Shown here in pieces: positions 42,509 to 51,918 of a DNA stretch of 64,000 nucleotides (positions within the stretch are counted from its first letter, which is position 1; every line of letters starts with the position of its first letter). The notes below the pieces were generated by a model. That model searched no databases. It was not told the DNA's origin and saw nothing but the letters and a program-made list of their open reading frames with translations. The stretch spans positions 1,098,906-1,162,905 of the forward strand of contig NZ_ML636798.1 in the NCBI RefSeq assembly GCF_006476065.1, written 5' to 3'. The translations under genes were made by a program, and so were the position numbers. The DNA comes from Cognatiluteimonas lumbrici. Its GTDB lineage: Bacteria; Pseudomonadota; Gammaproteobacteria; Xanthomonadales; Xanthomonadaceae.

Positions 42509-43563
42509 CAGTCGAAGTTCCTCAGCGCCAGGCCGGCGGCGATCATCAGCGAGGGCGCGTCCTGGGCCAGCGTGGGCGCCTGGACGCGCGGCCCGAGCGT
42601 CATCTGCGCCAGCGGATTGGCGATCGCGACCGGCACGCCGAGCTGCTCCTCGACGAGCTGCGCCACGCCCGCGGTGGACGCGGTGCCGCCGGCGAGCACG
42701 ATGCGGTCGACGCGGTTGAACTCGCTGCCGGCGTAGAAGAACTGGAGCAACCGGCTGACCTGCTGCACCAGGGCTTCGCGGAACGGCTGCAGCACCTCGG
42801 CCTGGTAGTCGTCCGGCAGGGTGCCGTCGCGCTTGGCGGCGCGCGCCTCGTCGGCCGGCAGGCCGTAGCGGCGCACGATCTCGTCGTCGAGCTGCTTGCC
42901 GCCGAAGACCTGTTCGCGGTGGTACAGGCTGCGGCCGTTGCGCAGGACGTAGAGCGTGGTGGTGGTGGCGCCGATGTCCACCAGCGCGACCAGCCCGTCG
43001 CCGACGCTGTCGGCGCCGTCGAGCAGCCCGAAGGCGTTCTCGATCGCGAAGGTCTCGACGTCGATGATCCGGGCGACCATGCCGCCCAGTTCCAGCGCCG
43101 AGGCCCGGCGCTCCACTTCCTCGGCCCGCGAGGCGACCAGCAGCACCTGCAGCGCGTCGTCGTTGCCGGGCATCGGCCCGAGCACCTCGAAGTCGAGGTT
43201 CACTTCCTCGATCGGGTACGGGATGTAGTTGACCGCCTCGAGCTCGACCTGCGATTCGAGGTCGTCCTCGCCGAGGTCGGCGGGCATCGCGATCAGCTTG
43301 GAGATCACCGCGGACCCCGGCACCGCGGCGACCGCGTGCCTGGCGCGGCTGCCGCTGCGCGCGAGCGCCCGCTGGATCGCTTCACCCACGACTTCCGGTT
43401 CGGCGATGTTGCGGTCGACCACCGCATTCGGCGGCAACGGCTCGATCGCGTAATGCTCGACCCGGTACCGATCACCCTGCCGCGAGAGTTGCAACAGCTT
43501 GACCGCAGTCGTGCTGATGTCGACCCCCACCTTGGGCGGCTGGCTTTTTGTGATCAGCCCCAC
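42508..43563 (-). CDS. pilM: Type IV pilus actin-like ATPase PilM (351 aa)
   Basis: Cytosolic FtsA/actin-like protein that binds PilN and connects the alignment complex to the pilus motor. It has the phosphate-1-like segment VGVDISTTAVKLLQLSR, ALVDIGATTTTLYVLRNG (phosphate-2) and VLAGGTASTAGVAQLVEEQLG (adenosine motif). The GTG 43563 is preceded by AGGGGA at eight bases. It is the first gene of the operon and is divergent from mrcA. Confidence 0.95.
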   Translation of the reverse strand: MGLITKSQPPKVGVDISTTAVKLLQLSRQGDRYRVEHYAIEPLPPNAVVDRNIAEPEVVGEAIQRALARSGSRARHAVAAVPGSAVISKLIAMPADLGEDDLESQVELEAVNYIPYPIEEVNLDFEVLGPMPGNDDALQVLLVASRAEEVERRASALELGGMVARIIDVETFAIENAFGLLDGADSVGDGLVALVDIGATTTTLYVLRNGRSLYHREQVFGGKQLDDEIVRRYGLPADEARAAKRDGTLPDDYQAEVLQPFREALVQQVSRLLQFFYAGSEFNRVDRIVLAGGTASTAGVAQLVEEQLGVPVAIANPLAQMTLGPRVQAPTLAQDAPSLMIAAGLALRNFD

Positions 43564-43614
43564 AAAAATTTCCCCTTATTCACGGGCGCTTACGCGCACA
43601 ACGTGTCCCGGGGC

Positions 43615-43645
43615 ATTAAATAACGGCTTTTGAACGCCATGGCAA
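43615..43645 (-). promoter_or_regulatory. Probable promoter of pilMNOPQ
   Basis: On the minus strand TTGCCA (43645-43640) is followed after 17 bases by TATTTA (43622-43617), which runs into TTTAAT (43620-43615). This is the most AT-rich stretch in the 232-base gap between pilM and mrcA. The leader would be about 45 bases. Confidence 0.5.
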
Positions 43646-43733
43646 CAGTCGCGTCTTCACATCCCCTTCCGCGTTGCCGAACCGGGATGGGCGTCCCAGG
43701 TGCCATGGACCAGGGTCACTGGCGGGCGCCCCC

Positions 43734-43739
43734 TATACT
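43734..43739 (+). promoter_or_regulatory. Probable -10 box of mrcA
   Basis: TATACT matches the sigma70 -10 consensus at five of six positions and lies 57 bases before the mrcA ATG. No clear -35 is present at 16-18 bases. A CCCGGGTCCCGCCCGGG-type inverted repeat (43753-43769) lies in the presumed leader. Confidence 0.45.
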
Positions 43740-43795
43740 GGCCGCATGCTCTCCCGGGTCCCGCCCGGGCCGTACAAACCGAGGAATTCCACCGG

Positions 43796-46291
43796 ATGCC
43801 CCCCTTCCGTCGCCTGTTGCGCTGGGCCCTCCTGGCCTTCGCCGCCCTGTCCGTCCTTGGCCTGCTGGCCGCCGGTACCGTCTATTTCGTCGTGGCCTCC
43901 AAGCTCCCGGACGTCGAGGCCTTGCGCACGGTCGAGCTGCAGGAGCCGATGTACGTCCACGCGCGCGACGGCAAGCTGATCGCGCTGTTCGGTGAGACGC
44001 GTCGCTATCCGGTGGACATCAAGGAGGTCCCGGAAGCGATCAAGCAGGCCTTCATCGCGATCGAGGACAACCGCTTCTACGAGCACCACGGCGTGGACTA
44101 CAAGGGCGTGGCGCGCGCGATATGGCTGCTGGCCACCACCGACGACGAGCGCGTCCCGGGCGGCTCCACCATCACCCAGCAGGTCGCGCGCCAGTTCTTC
44201 CTCAGCTCCGAGTACAGCTACACCCGCAAGCTCGCGGAGATGATGCTGGCGCTGAAGATGGAGCGCGAGCTGGACAAGGACGAGATCTTCCAGCTCTACC
44301 TCAACAAGACCTTCTTCGGGCACCGCTCCTACGGCATCGCCGCGGCGGCCGAGTTCTACTACGGCAAGGCCCTGGACGAGCTCGACCTGGACGAGATCGC
44401 CACCCTCGCCTCCATCCCCAAGTTCCCCTCCAGCGGCAACCCGGTCACCAACCCGGACCGGGCCCGCATCCGCCGCGACTACGTGCTGCAGCGCATGCGC
44501 GAACTGGGCTTCATCACCCGCGCGCAGGAGACCGCCTCGCAGGCGGTGCCGATGCACGCGGAGCCGCACGAGGTGCCGACCGAGGTCGAGGCCCCGTACG
44601 TGGCCGAGATGGTCCGGCGGGAGATGATCGACCGCTTCGGCGAGGACGCGCTGACCCGCGGCTACCGGGTGACCACGACCATCGACGCGCGCCTGCAGGA
44701 TGCCGCGCAGAAGGCCGTGCGCGACGGCCTGCTCGACTACGACCACCGCCACGGCTGGCGCAAGCCGGAGCGCCTCGACCTGGCCCCCGGCGAGGACGCG
44801 GCCACCGCCGCCAAACGCCTGGCCGGCATCCCGGTGCAGGGACGGCTGGTGCCCGCGATCGTGCTCGGCACCGGCAAGGGCACCGCCGAGGTGGTGATCG
44901 CCGATGGTTCCACCCTGGTGCTGGATGCCGAAAGCAGCCGCTGGACGGGCCGCAGCCCGTCGGCCCTGCTGGCGCGCGGCGATCTCGTGCGCGTGCGCCG
45001 CGTGGAGCCGGCCCCGGCGAAGGACGGCGAGGCGCCCAGGCAGGAGGCGCCGCGCTTCCAGCTCGCCCAGGTCCCGCTGGCGCAGTCGGCGCTGGTCTCG
45101 CTGGACCCGGACGACGGCGCGCTGCGCGCCCTGGTCGGCGGCTTCAGCTTCGCCGCCAACAAGTTCAACCGCGCCACCCAGGCCCGCCGCCAGCCGGGCT
45201 CCAGCTTCAAGCCGTTCCTGTACGCCGCGGCCATGGAGCGCGGCTTCAACCCGGCCTCGATCGTGCTCGACGCCCCGGTCGTGTTCCGCGACCGCGCCGG
45301 CAACATCTGGCGCCCGCAGAACGACACCGGCGACTTCCGCGGCCCGATGCGCCTGCGCCAGGCGCTGGTGCAGTCGCGCAACCTGGTCTCGGTGCGCCTG
45401 CTCGACGCGATCGGGATCGACTATGCACGCCGCTACATCAGCCATTTCGGCATCGACGAGGACCTGCTGCCGCCGAACCTGTCCATGTCGCTGGGCACCG
45501 CCTCGCTGCCGCCGCTGACGGTGGCGCGCGGCTACGCGGTGTTCCCCAACGGCGGCTTCCGCATCACCCCGTATTTCATCGACGAGGTCCGCGACCGCGA
45601 CGGCGAACTGGTGTTCAAGGAACGCCCGCCCACCGCCTGCCCGTCCTGCGCGGTCGGCAACAGCGCCGCGACCACGGTCCAGGCCGCGAACGTGGTCGCG
45701 GGCTTCAACTTCGGCCCACAGGATGCGGCCCCGCCCGGCCAGTCGCCGCGCACGGGCGCCGAGACCGTGCCCGCGCCGGAGCGCCCGCCCGCGGACACCG
45801 TGCTCGCCCCGCGCGCGATCGACGCCCGCGTCGCCTACCAGATGATCTCGATGATGCGCGACGTGGTGCAGCACGGCACCGGCATCCGCGCCAAGGTGCT
45901 CGGCCGCGAGGACGTGGCCGGCAAGACCGGTTCCACCAACGAGCACCGCGACGCGTGGTTCTCGGGCTTCGCCGACGACATCGTCACCACCGTCTGGGTC
46001 GGGCGCGACGACTTCAAGTCGCTCGGACGCGGCGAGTACGGCGGGCGCGCGGCGCTGCCGATCTGGATCGACTACATGCGGGTGGCGCTGGAAGGCCGCC
46101 CGCTGGCCGCGAACGAGCCGCCCGACGGCATGGTCCAGGTATCGGTCGGGGCCGGTGGGCAGTTGCTGCCGGAGGGCGGCGGCATCGTCGAGTGGGTGAA
46201 GGCCGAGGACCTCGAGCGCATGGCCGCCGACCCGATGACCGGCTACGGCGACGCCGCGCGCTCCCAGGAAGAGGCTTTCGACATCTTCTGA
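43796..46291 (+). CDS. mrcA: Penicillin-binding protein 1A, bifunctional (831 aa)
   Basis: Class A PBP that polymerises and cross-links peptidoglycan in the periplasm. An N-terminal anchor helix (about 10-32) is followed by a GT51 transglycosylase domain with catalytic Glu in [19 protein letters not shown] and [15 protein letters not shown]. An OB-like domain follows, then a transpeptidase with SxxK in [15 protein letters not shown] (active serine), SRN in VQSRNLVS and KTGST in [16 protein letters not shown]. The ATG 43796 is preceded by GAGGA at 11 bases; the frame is open upstream to 43700 without support. Divergence from pilM is typical in Xanthomonas and Pseudomonas relatives. Confidence 0.95.
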   Translation: MPPFRRLLRWALLAFAALSVLGLLAAGTVYFVVASKLPDVEALRTVELQEPMYVHARDGKLIALFGETRRYPVDIKEVPEAIKQAFIAIEDNRFYEHHGVDYKGVARAIWLLATTDDERVPGGSTITQQVARQFFLSSEYSYTRKLAEMMLALKMERELDKDEIFQLYLNKTFFGHRSYGIAAAAEFYYGKALDELDLDEIATLASIPKFPSSGNPVTNPDRARIRRDYVLQRMRELGFITRAQETASQAVPMHAEPHEVPTEVEAPYVAEMVRREMIDRFGEDALTRGYRVTTTIDARLQDAAQKAVRDGLLDYDHRHGWRKPERLDLAPGEDAATAAKRLAGIPVQGRLVPAIVLGTGKGTAEVVIADGSTLVLDAESSRWTGRSPSALLARGDLVRVRRVEPAPAKDGEAPRQEAPRFQLAQVPLAQSALVSLDPDDGALRALVGGFSFAANKFNRATQARRQPGSSFKPFLYAAAMERGFNPASIVLDAPVVFRDRAGNIWRPQNDTGDFRGPMRLRQALVQSRNLVSVRLLDAIGIDYARRYISHFGIDEDLLPPNLSMSLGTASLPPLTVARGYAVFPNGGFRITPYFIDEVRDRDGELVFKERPPTACPSCAVGNSAATTVQAANVVAGFNFGPQDAAPPGQSPRTGAETVPAPERPPADTVLAPRAIDARVAYQMISMMRDVVQHGTGIRAKVLGREDVAGKTGSTNEHRDAWFSGFADDIVTTVWVGRDDFKSLGRGEYGGRAALPIWIDYMRVALEGRPLAANEPPDGMVQVSVGAGGQLLPEGGGIVEWVKAEDLERMAADPMTGYGDAARSQEEAFDIF

Positions 46292-46338
46292 CGCCGGCTG
46301 GGGTAGAGTCGGCGACGGTCCCGGATGGAGAGTGCGTC

Positions 46339-46985
46339 ATGGCCAACGCCCGCGCCCGCCGCCACGCGCAGCAACACGCGCAGACCCGCACCCGGGAACG
46401 CCGCCATCGCCTGGCCCACGAAGCCGCGCGGCTGATGGCCGAGGGCGGCATCCGCGACTACCACCAGGCCAAGCTCAAGGCCGCCAGCCGGCTGGGCATC
46501 CACGACGACGCTTCGCTGCCGCGCAACCGCGAGATCGAGGACGCCCTGCGCGAGTACCAGCGCCTGTTCGCGGGCGACGCCCACGCCGAGGGCCTGCGCG
46601 AACGGCGCGAAGCCGCGCTGCGCGCGCTCGAGTTCTTCCACGCGTTCTCGCCGAGGCTGGTGGGGCCGGTGATGGAGGGCACCGCCGATGCACACGCCGC
46701 GGTCGCCCTGCACCTGCACGCCGACGACGCCGATGCCGTGCCGCGTTTCCTCGAGGAGCACGGCATCCCGGCCGAGTCGCGCGCGCGGCGCGTGCGCCTG
46801 GATCCGCAACGGGTGCTGGACGCGCCGGTGTGGTTGTTCTCGGCCGAAGGCCTGGCCTTCGACCTGACCGTGCTGCCGCTGCAGGTGCTGCGGCAGGCAC
46901 CGCTGTCGGGCGTGGACGAGCGGCCGATGCCGCGCGCCTCGGCCTCGCGCCTGCGCGAACTGCTCGCGCAGGACGAGATGGACGG

Positions 46986-47001
<16 letters not shown>
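46339..47001 (+). CDS. Conserved nucleotidyltransferase-like protein (220 aa)
   Basis: A soluble protein found in many gammaproteobacteria, of uncertain role. The N-terminus is strongly basic and helical ([20 protein letters not shown]), then a helical part with [14 protein letters not shown] and a mixed domain [39 protein letters not shown] that resembles a minimal nucleotidyltransferase fold. The C-terminal [16 protein letters not shown] is conserved in homologues as I recall them. No catalytic GSxxxxD motif is obvious. The ATG 46339 lies 47 bases after mrcA. Its last 16 bases overlap the convergent gltA 3' end. Confidence 0.7.
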
Positions 47002-48275
<1,274 letters not shown>

Positions 48276-48355
48276 GGCGCTCGCTCCTCGATGCGTGCAC
48301 GCCGAGCTTCGTCGTCGGCGCGGTGGGGGGTCATCGGTTGGTTTTTCAGCTGCCC

Positions 48356-48364
48356 ATTATCGCA
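48356..48364 (-). promoter_or_regulatory. Extended -10 promoter of gltA
   Basis: On the minus strand TGCGATAAT matches the extended -10 pattern TGnTATAAT at all but one position. It lies about 80 bases upstream of the GTG start, next to an AT-rich patch. No -35 is evident, as is usual for extended -10 promoters. Confidence 0.5.
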
Positions 48365-48400
48365 TACGCGCCGTACGCGGGCGGATGGCCAGGAACGCGA

Positions 48401-48422
48401 ACGGCCGCCCTGGGGCGGCCGT
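48401..48422 (-). terminator. Terminator-like hairpin after rpmE2
   Basis: ACGGCCGCC (48401-48409) and GGCGGCCGT (48414-48422) form a perfect 9-bp stem with a 4-base loop, 23 bases after the rpmE2 stop. The following minus-strand sequence TTCGCGTT has only a weak T-run. Confidence 0.6.
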
Positions 48423-48445
48423 CGCTGGTCGGCATCGCGCGACGC

Positions 48446-48688
48446 CTACTTGGTGTAGCGGCGCTTGAACTTGTCGATGCGGCCGCTGGTGTCCATCACC
48501 TTGTTCTGGCCGGTGTAGAACGGATGCGTGGCCGAGGAGATCTCGACCTTGACCAGCGGGTACTCGTTGCCGTCCTCCCACTTGATCGTCTCCTTGGTGG
48601 AGATCGTCGAGCGGGTGAGGAACTTGAAGTCCGAAGTCACGTCCTGGAACACGACTTCGCGGTATTCGGGGTGGATGTCGGCCTTCAC
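48446..48688 (-). CDS. rpmE2: 50S ribosomal protein L31 type B (80 aa)
   Basis: The cysteine-free, zinc-independent paralogue of L31, often used under zinc limitation. [27 protein letters not shown] and [29 protein letters not shown] are diagnostic, and the four zinc-binding cysteines of type A are absent. The start is GTG 48688. No Zur-box could be recognised upstream, so zinc control is not supported by what I can see. It has its own probable promoter overlapping the end of the nucleoside hydrolase gene. Confidence 0.94.
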   Translation of the reverse strand: MKADIHPEYREVVFQDVTSDFKFLTRSTISTKETIKWEDGNEYPLVKVEISSATHPFYTGQNKVMDTSGRIDKFKRRYTK

Positions 48689-48721
48689 GTCGGCACCGGT
48701 TCTGCTGGGGACAAGAGTGGC

Positions 48722-48751
48722 ATTTTAGCCCGCCGCGCCGGTTTCCCGCAA
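48722..48751 (-). promoter_or_regulatory. Probable promoter of rpmE2
   Basis: On the minus strand TTGCGG (48751-48746), an 18-base spacer and TAAAAT (48727-48722) precede rpmE2 by 33 bases. The -10 box includes the TAA stop codon of the nucleoside hydrolase gene. The rpoZ promoter candidate in this window has the same -35 and spacer. Confidence 0.5.
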
Positions 48752-49678
48752 GCCCAGCCCGCGCCGCACCAGGGCCTCGAGGCGGGCCTGTTCATAGGCC
48801 ATCAGGATCACCGCGTTGTCGGGGCGGCCGCTGGCCCGGGACCAGTCCACCACGGTGGCGCCGCGGGCCGGCCCGTGGCCGGTCTCCACCGCCAGCGGGC
48901 GCTCCGCCAACTCCAGCGCGCCGGCCGGCTGCAGCGCCAGCGCCATCGCCAGCGAATCGGCGCTGTGCCAGTCGCCGGGGTCGCGCTCCAGCGACCACGC
49001 CCGGTTGTCGCGGGAAATGGCGTCGTAGAACCGTTGCCGCGGGTCGTCGCCTTGCAGCCACTCGCCGATCGCGGCGTGCGGCAGCCCATGCCGCAGCACC
49101 GCCTCCCAGTCGGCCAGCTCGATCCGCGGGAAACCCTCGAACACGATCGCCGCCGCCTCCGGGTCGTAGCCGATGTTGAACTCGGCGGCCGGGGTCATGT
49201 TGCCGTGGCAGGTCACCGCGCCGCCCATCACCACGCAGCGCGCCACCCGCTCCGGCAGCGTCGGGTCGAGCCGCACGGCCAAGGCCAGGTTGGTCAGCGG
49301 GCCGAGCGCCACCAGCAGCAGCCGGCCGGCATGCTCGTGCGAGGCGCGCAGGATCGCCAGCGCCGCGTGCTCGTCGGATGCCGCGCGCGCGGCCGGGACG
49401 TAGCCGGTGTCGCCGAAACCGTCGTTGCCGTGCACGAAGGCCGCGTCCTCGGCCGGATGCAGCAGCGGCCCCTCGCAGCCGGGGAAGACCGGGATGTCCT
49501 CCCGGCCCGCGACCTCGCACAGCTTGAGCGCGTTGGCGACGGTGTGGCGCAGCCCGACGTTGCCGGCGACCACGGTCAAGCCGACGATGTCGTGGCGCGG
49601 ATCGGCGAAGGCCATCAGCAGCGCGAGCGCGTCGTCGACGCCGGGGTCGGTGTCGATCAGCAGGGGGATGCGTTCCAT
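48725..49678 (-). CDS. Nucleoside hydrolase (317 aa)
   Basis: Hydrolyses ribonucleosides to base and ribose (IU-nucleoside hydrolase/RihA-C family). The calcium-binding motif LLIDTDPGVDDALALLMA is at the N-terminus. NVGLRHTVANALKL, VALGPLTNLALAVRLDP, VVMGGAVTCHGNMTPAAEFNIGYDPEAA and the C-terminal segment ATVVDWSRASGRPDN complete the family pattern. Whether it prefers inosine/uridine or cytidine cannot be told. The ATG is at 49678; recG lies 51 bases upstream on the same strand. Confidence 0.93.
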   Translation of the reverse strand: MERIPLLIDTDPGVDDALALLMAFADPRHDIVGLTVVAGNVGLRHTVANALKLCEVAGREDIPVFPGCEGPLLHPAEDAAFVHGNDGFGDTGYVPAARAASDEHAALAILRASHEHAGRLLLVALGPLTNLALAVRLDPTLPERVARCVVMGGAVTCHGNMTPAAEFNIGYDPEAAAIVFEGFPRIELADWEAVLRHGLPHAAIGEWLQGDDPRQRFYDAISRDNRAWSLERDPGDWHSADSLAMALALQPAGALELAERPLAVETGHGPARGATVVDWSRASGRPDNAVILMAYEQARLEALVRRGLGLRETGAAG

Positions 49679-49729
49679 CGCCGGATTCTAGCGGTGGGTG
49701 GGGCGGCGCGAGCGACTTCACCCGCGCGA

Positions 49730-51826
49730 CTACGCGCCGGCATAGCGCGCGGCGCCCCCGATCCAGCGTTCGACCACCCGGTCTGCGACCTCCGGGGAGC
49801 CCGCGAGCAGGGCGTCGGCCAGGGCGTGCACCTGCGGCAGCAGGTCGGCGTCGCGGGCGAGGTCGGCGAGGCGGAAGCCTGGCAGGCCGGTCTGGCGCGT
49901 GCCGAGCAGTTCGCCCGGCCCGCGCAGGGCAAGGTCCTTCTCCGCGATCTCGAAGCCATCGCTGGTGGTGCGCATGGTCTCCAGCCGCTCCCGCGCCAGC
50001 GCCGACAGTGGCGGCTGGTACAGCAGCACGCAGGACGAGGCCGTGCTGCCGCGCCCGACCCTGCCGCGCAGCTGGTGCAGCTGGGCCAGGCCGAGGCGTT
50101 CGGCGTTCTCCACGATCATCAGCGAGGCGTTGGGCACGTCCACGCCGACTTCGATCACGGTGGTGGCCACCAGCAGGTCGAGCGCGCCGTCCTTGAACGC
50201 GCGCATCGTCGCCTGCTTCTCGCGTGGCTTCATGCGCCCGTGCACCAGCCCGACGCGCAAACCCGGCAGCGCCGCCGACAGGCTTTCGAAGGTGGACTGC
50301 GCCGCCTGCGCCACGACCTCGTCGGAGTCGTCGATCAGGGTGCACACCCAGTAGGCCTGGCGGCCTTCGGCGCAGGCGGCGCGGATGCGCTCGACCAGTT
50401 CCGGCCGGCGGCCGGCGCCGAGCACCACGGTCTGCACCGGGGTGCGTCCCGGCGGCAGTTCGTCGATCGAGGACACGTCGAGGTCGGCGTAGGCCGACAT
50501 CGCCAGCGTGCGCGGGATCGGGGTCGCGGTCATCACCAGCTGGTGCGGCACGCCTTCGCCGGCCGCACCCTTGTCGCGCAGCGCCAGCCGCTGGTGCACG
50601 CCGAAGCGATGCTGCTCGTCCACGATCGCCAGCGCCAGCGCGCTGAACTCCACCCCTTCCTGCATCAGCGCATGGGTGCCGACGACCACCTGCGCCGCGC
50701 CGGACGCGACCTCCTCGAGCGCGCGCAGGCGCGCCTTGCCGGTCACCTTGCCGGCCAGCCAGGCGACGCGCACGCCCAGCGGTTCCAGCCACTGTCGCAG
50801 GTTGGCGAGGTGCTGCTCGGCGAGCAGCTCGGTCGGCGCCATCAGCGCGGCCTGCCGCCCCGCTTCCACCGCAAGCATCGCGGCCATCGCGGCGACCACG
50901 GTCTTGCCGCTGCCGACGTCGCCCTGCACCAGCCGCAGCATCGGCCGCGGTTGCGCGAGGTCGGCGCGCACCTGCCCGAACACGCGCGCCTGCGCGGCGG
51001 TGAGCGCGAACGGCAGCGAGTCCCGCAGGCGCCGCGCGAGCGCGCCCGGGCCGGCCAGCGCCGGCGCGGCCCGGGCCTGCAGCGCGATCCGCTGCCGCCG
51101 CAGGCTGAGCTGGTGCGCCAGCAGTTCCTCCAGCGCCAGTCGTCGCTGCGCCGGATGGGTGCCGGCCAGCAGCGCGGCCACGTCGGCGTCGCGCGGCGGC
51201 CGGTGCACCGTGAGCAGCGCCTCGCGCAGCGTCGGCAAGCGTAGCGGGCGCAGCACGGACGCGGGCAGCAATTCGAGCTCGTCGGCGAGCGGCAGGCGGT
51301 CCAGCGCGGCGCCGATCAGGCGCCGGAGCGCGACGGGCCCGATGCCCTCGATCGCCGGATACACGGGGTCCAGGCTGTCGCCCAGCGCCTCGTCGTCGTC
51401 CGCCAGCACCCGATAGCTCGGATGCACCATCTCCAGCCCGCGCTGCCCCGGGCGCGCGCTGCCGTAGCAGCGCACGCGCGCACCGGGCGCGAACTGCGCC
51501 GCCTGCGCGGCACGGAAGTGGAAGAAGCGCAGCACCAGCGTGCCGCGGGACTCGTCGGACAGGGCCACGCGCAGGGACGGCCGGTAGCGGAAGCCGCGCT
51601 CGACCGCCTCGACCCGGCCCTCGACCTGGGCCGTGGTCCCGGGGCGCAGCTCGCGGATGGGGGTGATGCGGGTGCGATCCTCGTATTGCCGCGGCAACTG
51701 CAGCCACAGGTCCTGCAACGTCAGCAGCCCGCGCGCCGCGAGCTTCTCCGCCACCCGCGGGCCGACGCCGGGCAGGCCGGTGAGCGGCGCACGGGACAGG
51801 TCGGCGAACGCGACGGACTCCTGCAT
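49730..51826 (-). CDS. recG: ATP-dependent DNA helicase RecG (698 aa)
   Basis: Branched-DNA helicase that regresses stalled replication forks. An N-terminal wedge/OB domain (LTGLPGVGPRVAEKLAARG, QYEDRTRITPI) precedes helicase motif I RLVQGDVGSGKTVVAAMAAM, motif II AIVDEQHRFGVHQR, motif III MTATPIPRTLAM, and C-terminal ATTVIEVGVDVPNASLMIVENAERLGLAQLHQLRGRVGRG. The length is close to the E. coli protein (693 aa). The ATG 51826 is chosen because the wedge domain starts there; the frame is open far upstream, antisense to mnhA. Confidence 0.96.
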   Translation of the reverse strand: MQESVAFADLSRAPLTGLPGVGPRVAEKLAARGLLTLQDLWLQLPRQYEDRTRITPIRELRPGTTAQVEGRVEAVERGFRYRPSLRVALSDESRGTLVLRFFHFRAAQAAQFAPGARVRCYGSARPGQRGLEMVHPSYRVLADDDEALGDSLDPVYPAIEGIGPVALRRLIGAALDRLPLADELELLPASVLRPLRLPTLREALLTVHRPPRDADVAALLAGTHPAQRRLALEELLAHQLSLRRQRIALQARAAPALAGPGALARRLRDSLPFALTAAQARVFGQVRADLAQPRPMLRLVQGDVGSGKTVVAAMAAMLAVEAGRQAALMAPTELLAEQHLANLRQWLEPLGVRVAWLAGKVTGKARLRALEEVASGAAQVVVGTHALMQEGVEFSALALAIVDEQHRFGVHQRLALRDKGAAGEGVPHQLVMTATPIPRTLAMSAYADLDVSSIDELPPGRTPVQTVVLGAGRRPELVERIRAACAEGRQAYWVCTLIDDSDEVVAQAAQSTFESLSAALPGLRVGLVHGRMKPREKQATMRAFKDGALDLLVATTVIEVGVDVPNASLMIVENAERLGLAQLHQLRGRVGRGSTASSCVLLYQPPLSALARERLETMRTTSDGFEIAEKDLALRGPGELLGTRQTGLPGFRLADLARDADLLPQVHALADALLAGSPEVADRVVERWIGGAARYAGA

Positions 51827-51882
51827 CGCCCAAGGATGCCGGGAACGCGCGCAAAGCTGAACCCCGACGACGTGCCGCCGTA

Positions 51883-51888
51883 TAGAAT
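51883..51888 (+). promoter_or_regulatory. Possible -10 box of the Mrp operon
   Basis: TAGAAT, preceded by TA, lies 31 bases upstream of the TTG start of the first antiporter gene in the 92-base gap to divergent recG. No clear -35 is seen. Confidence 0.35.
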
Positions 51889-51918
51889 CGAAAGCCGCCC
51901 GCAACACCGGACCACGCC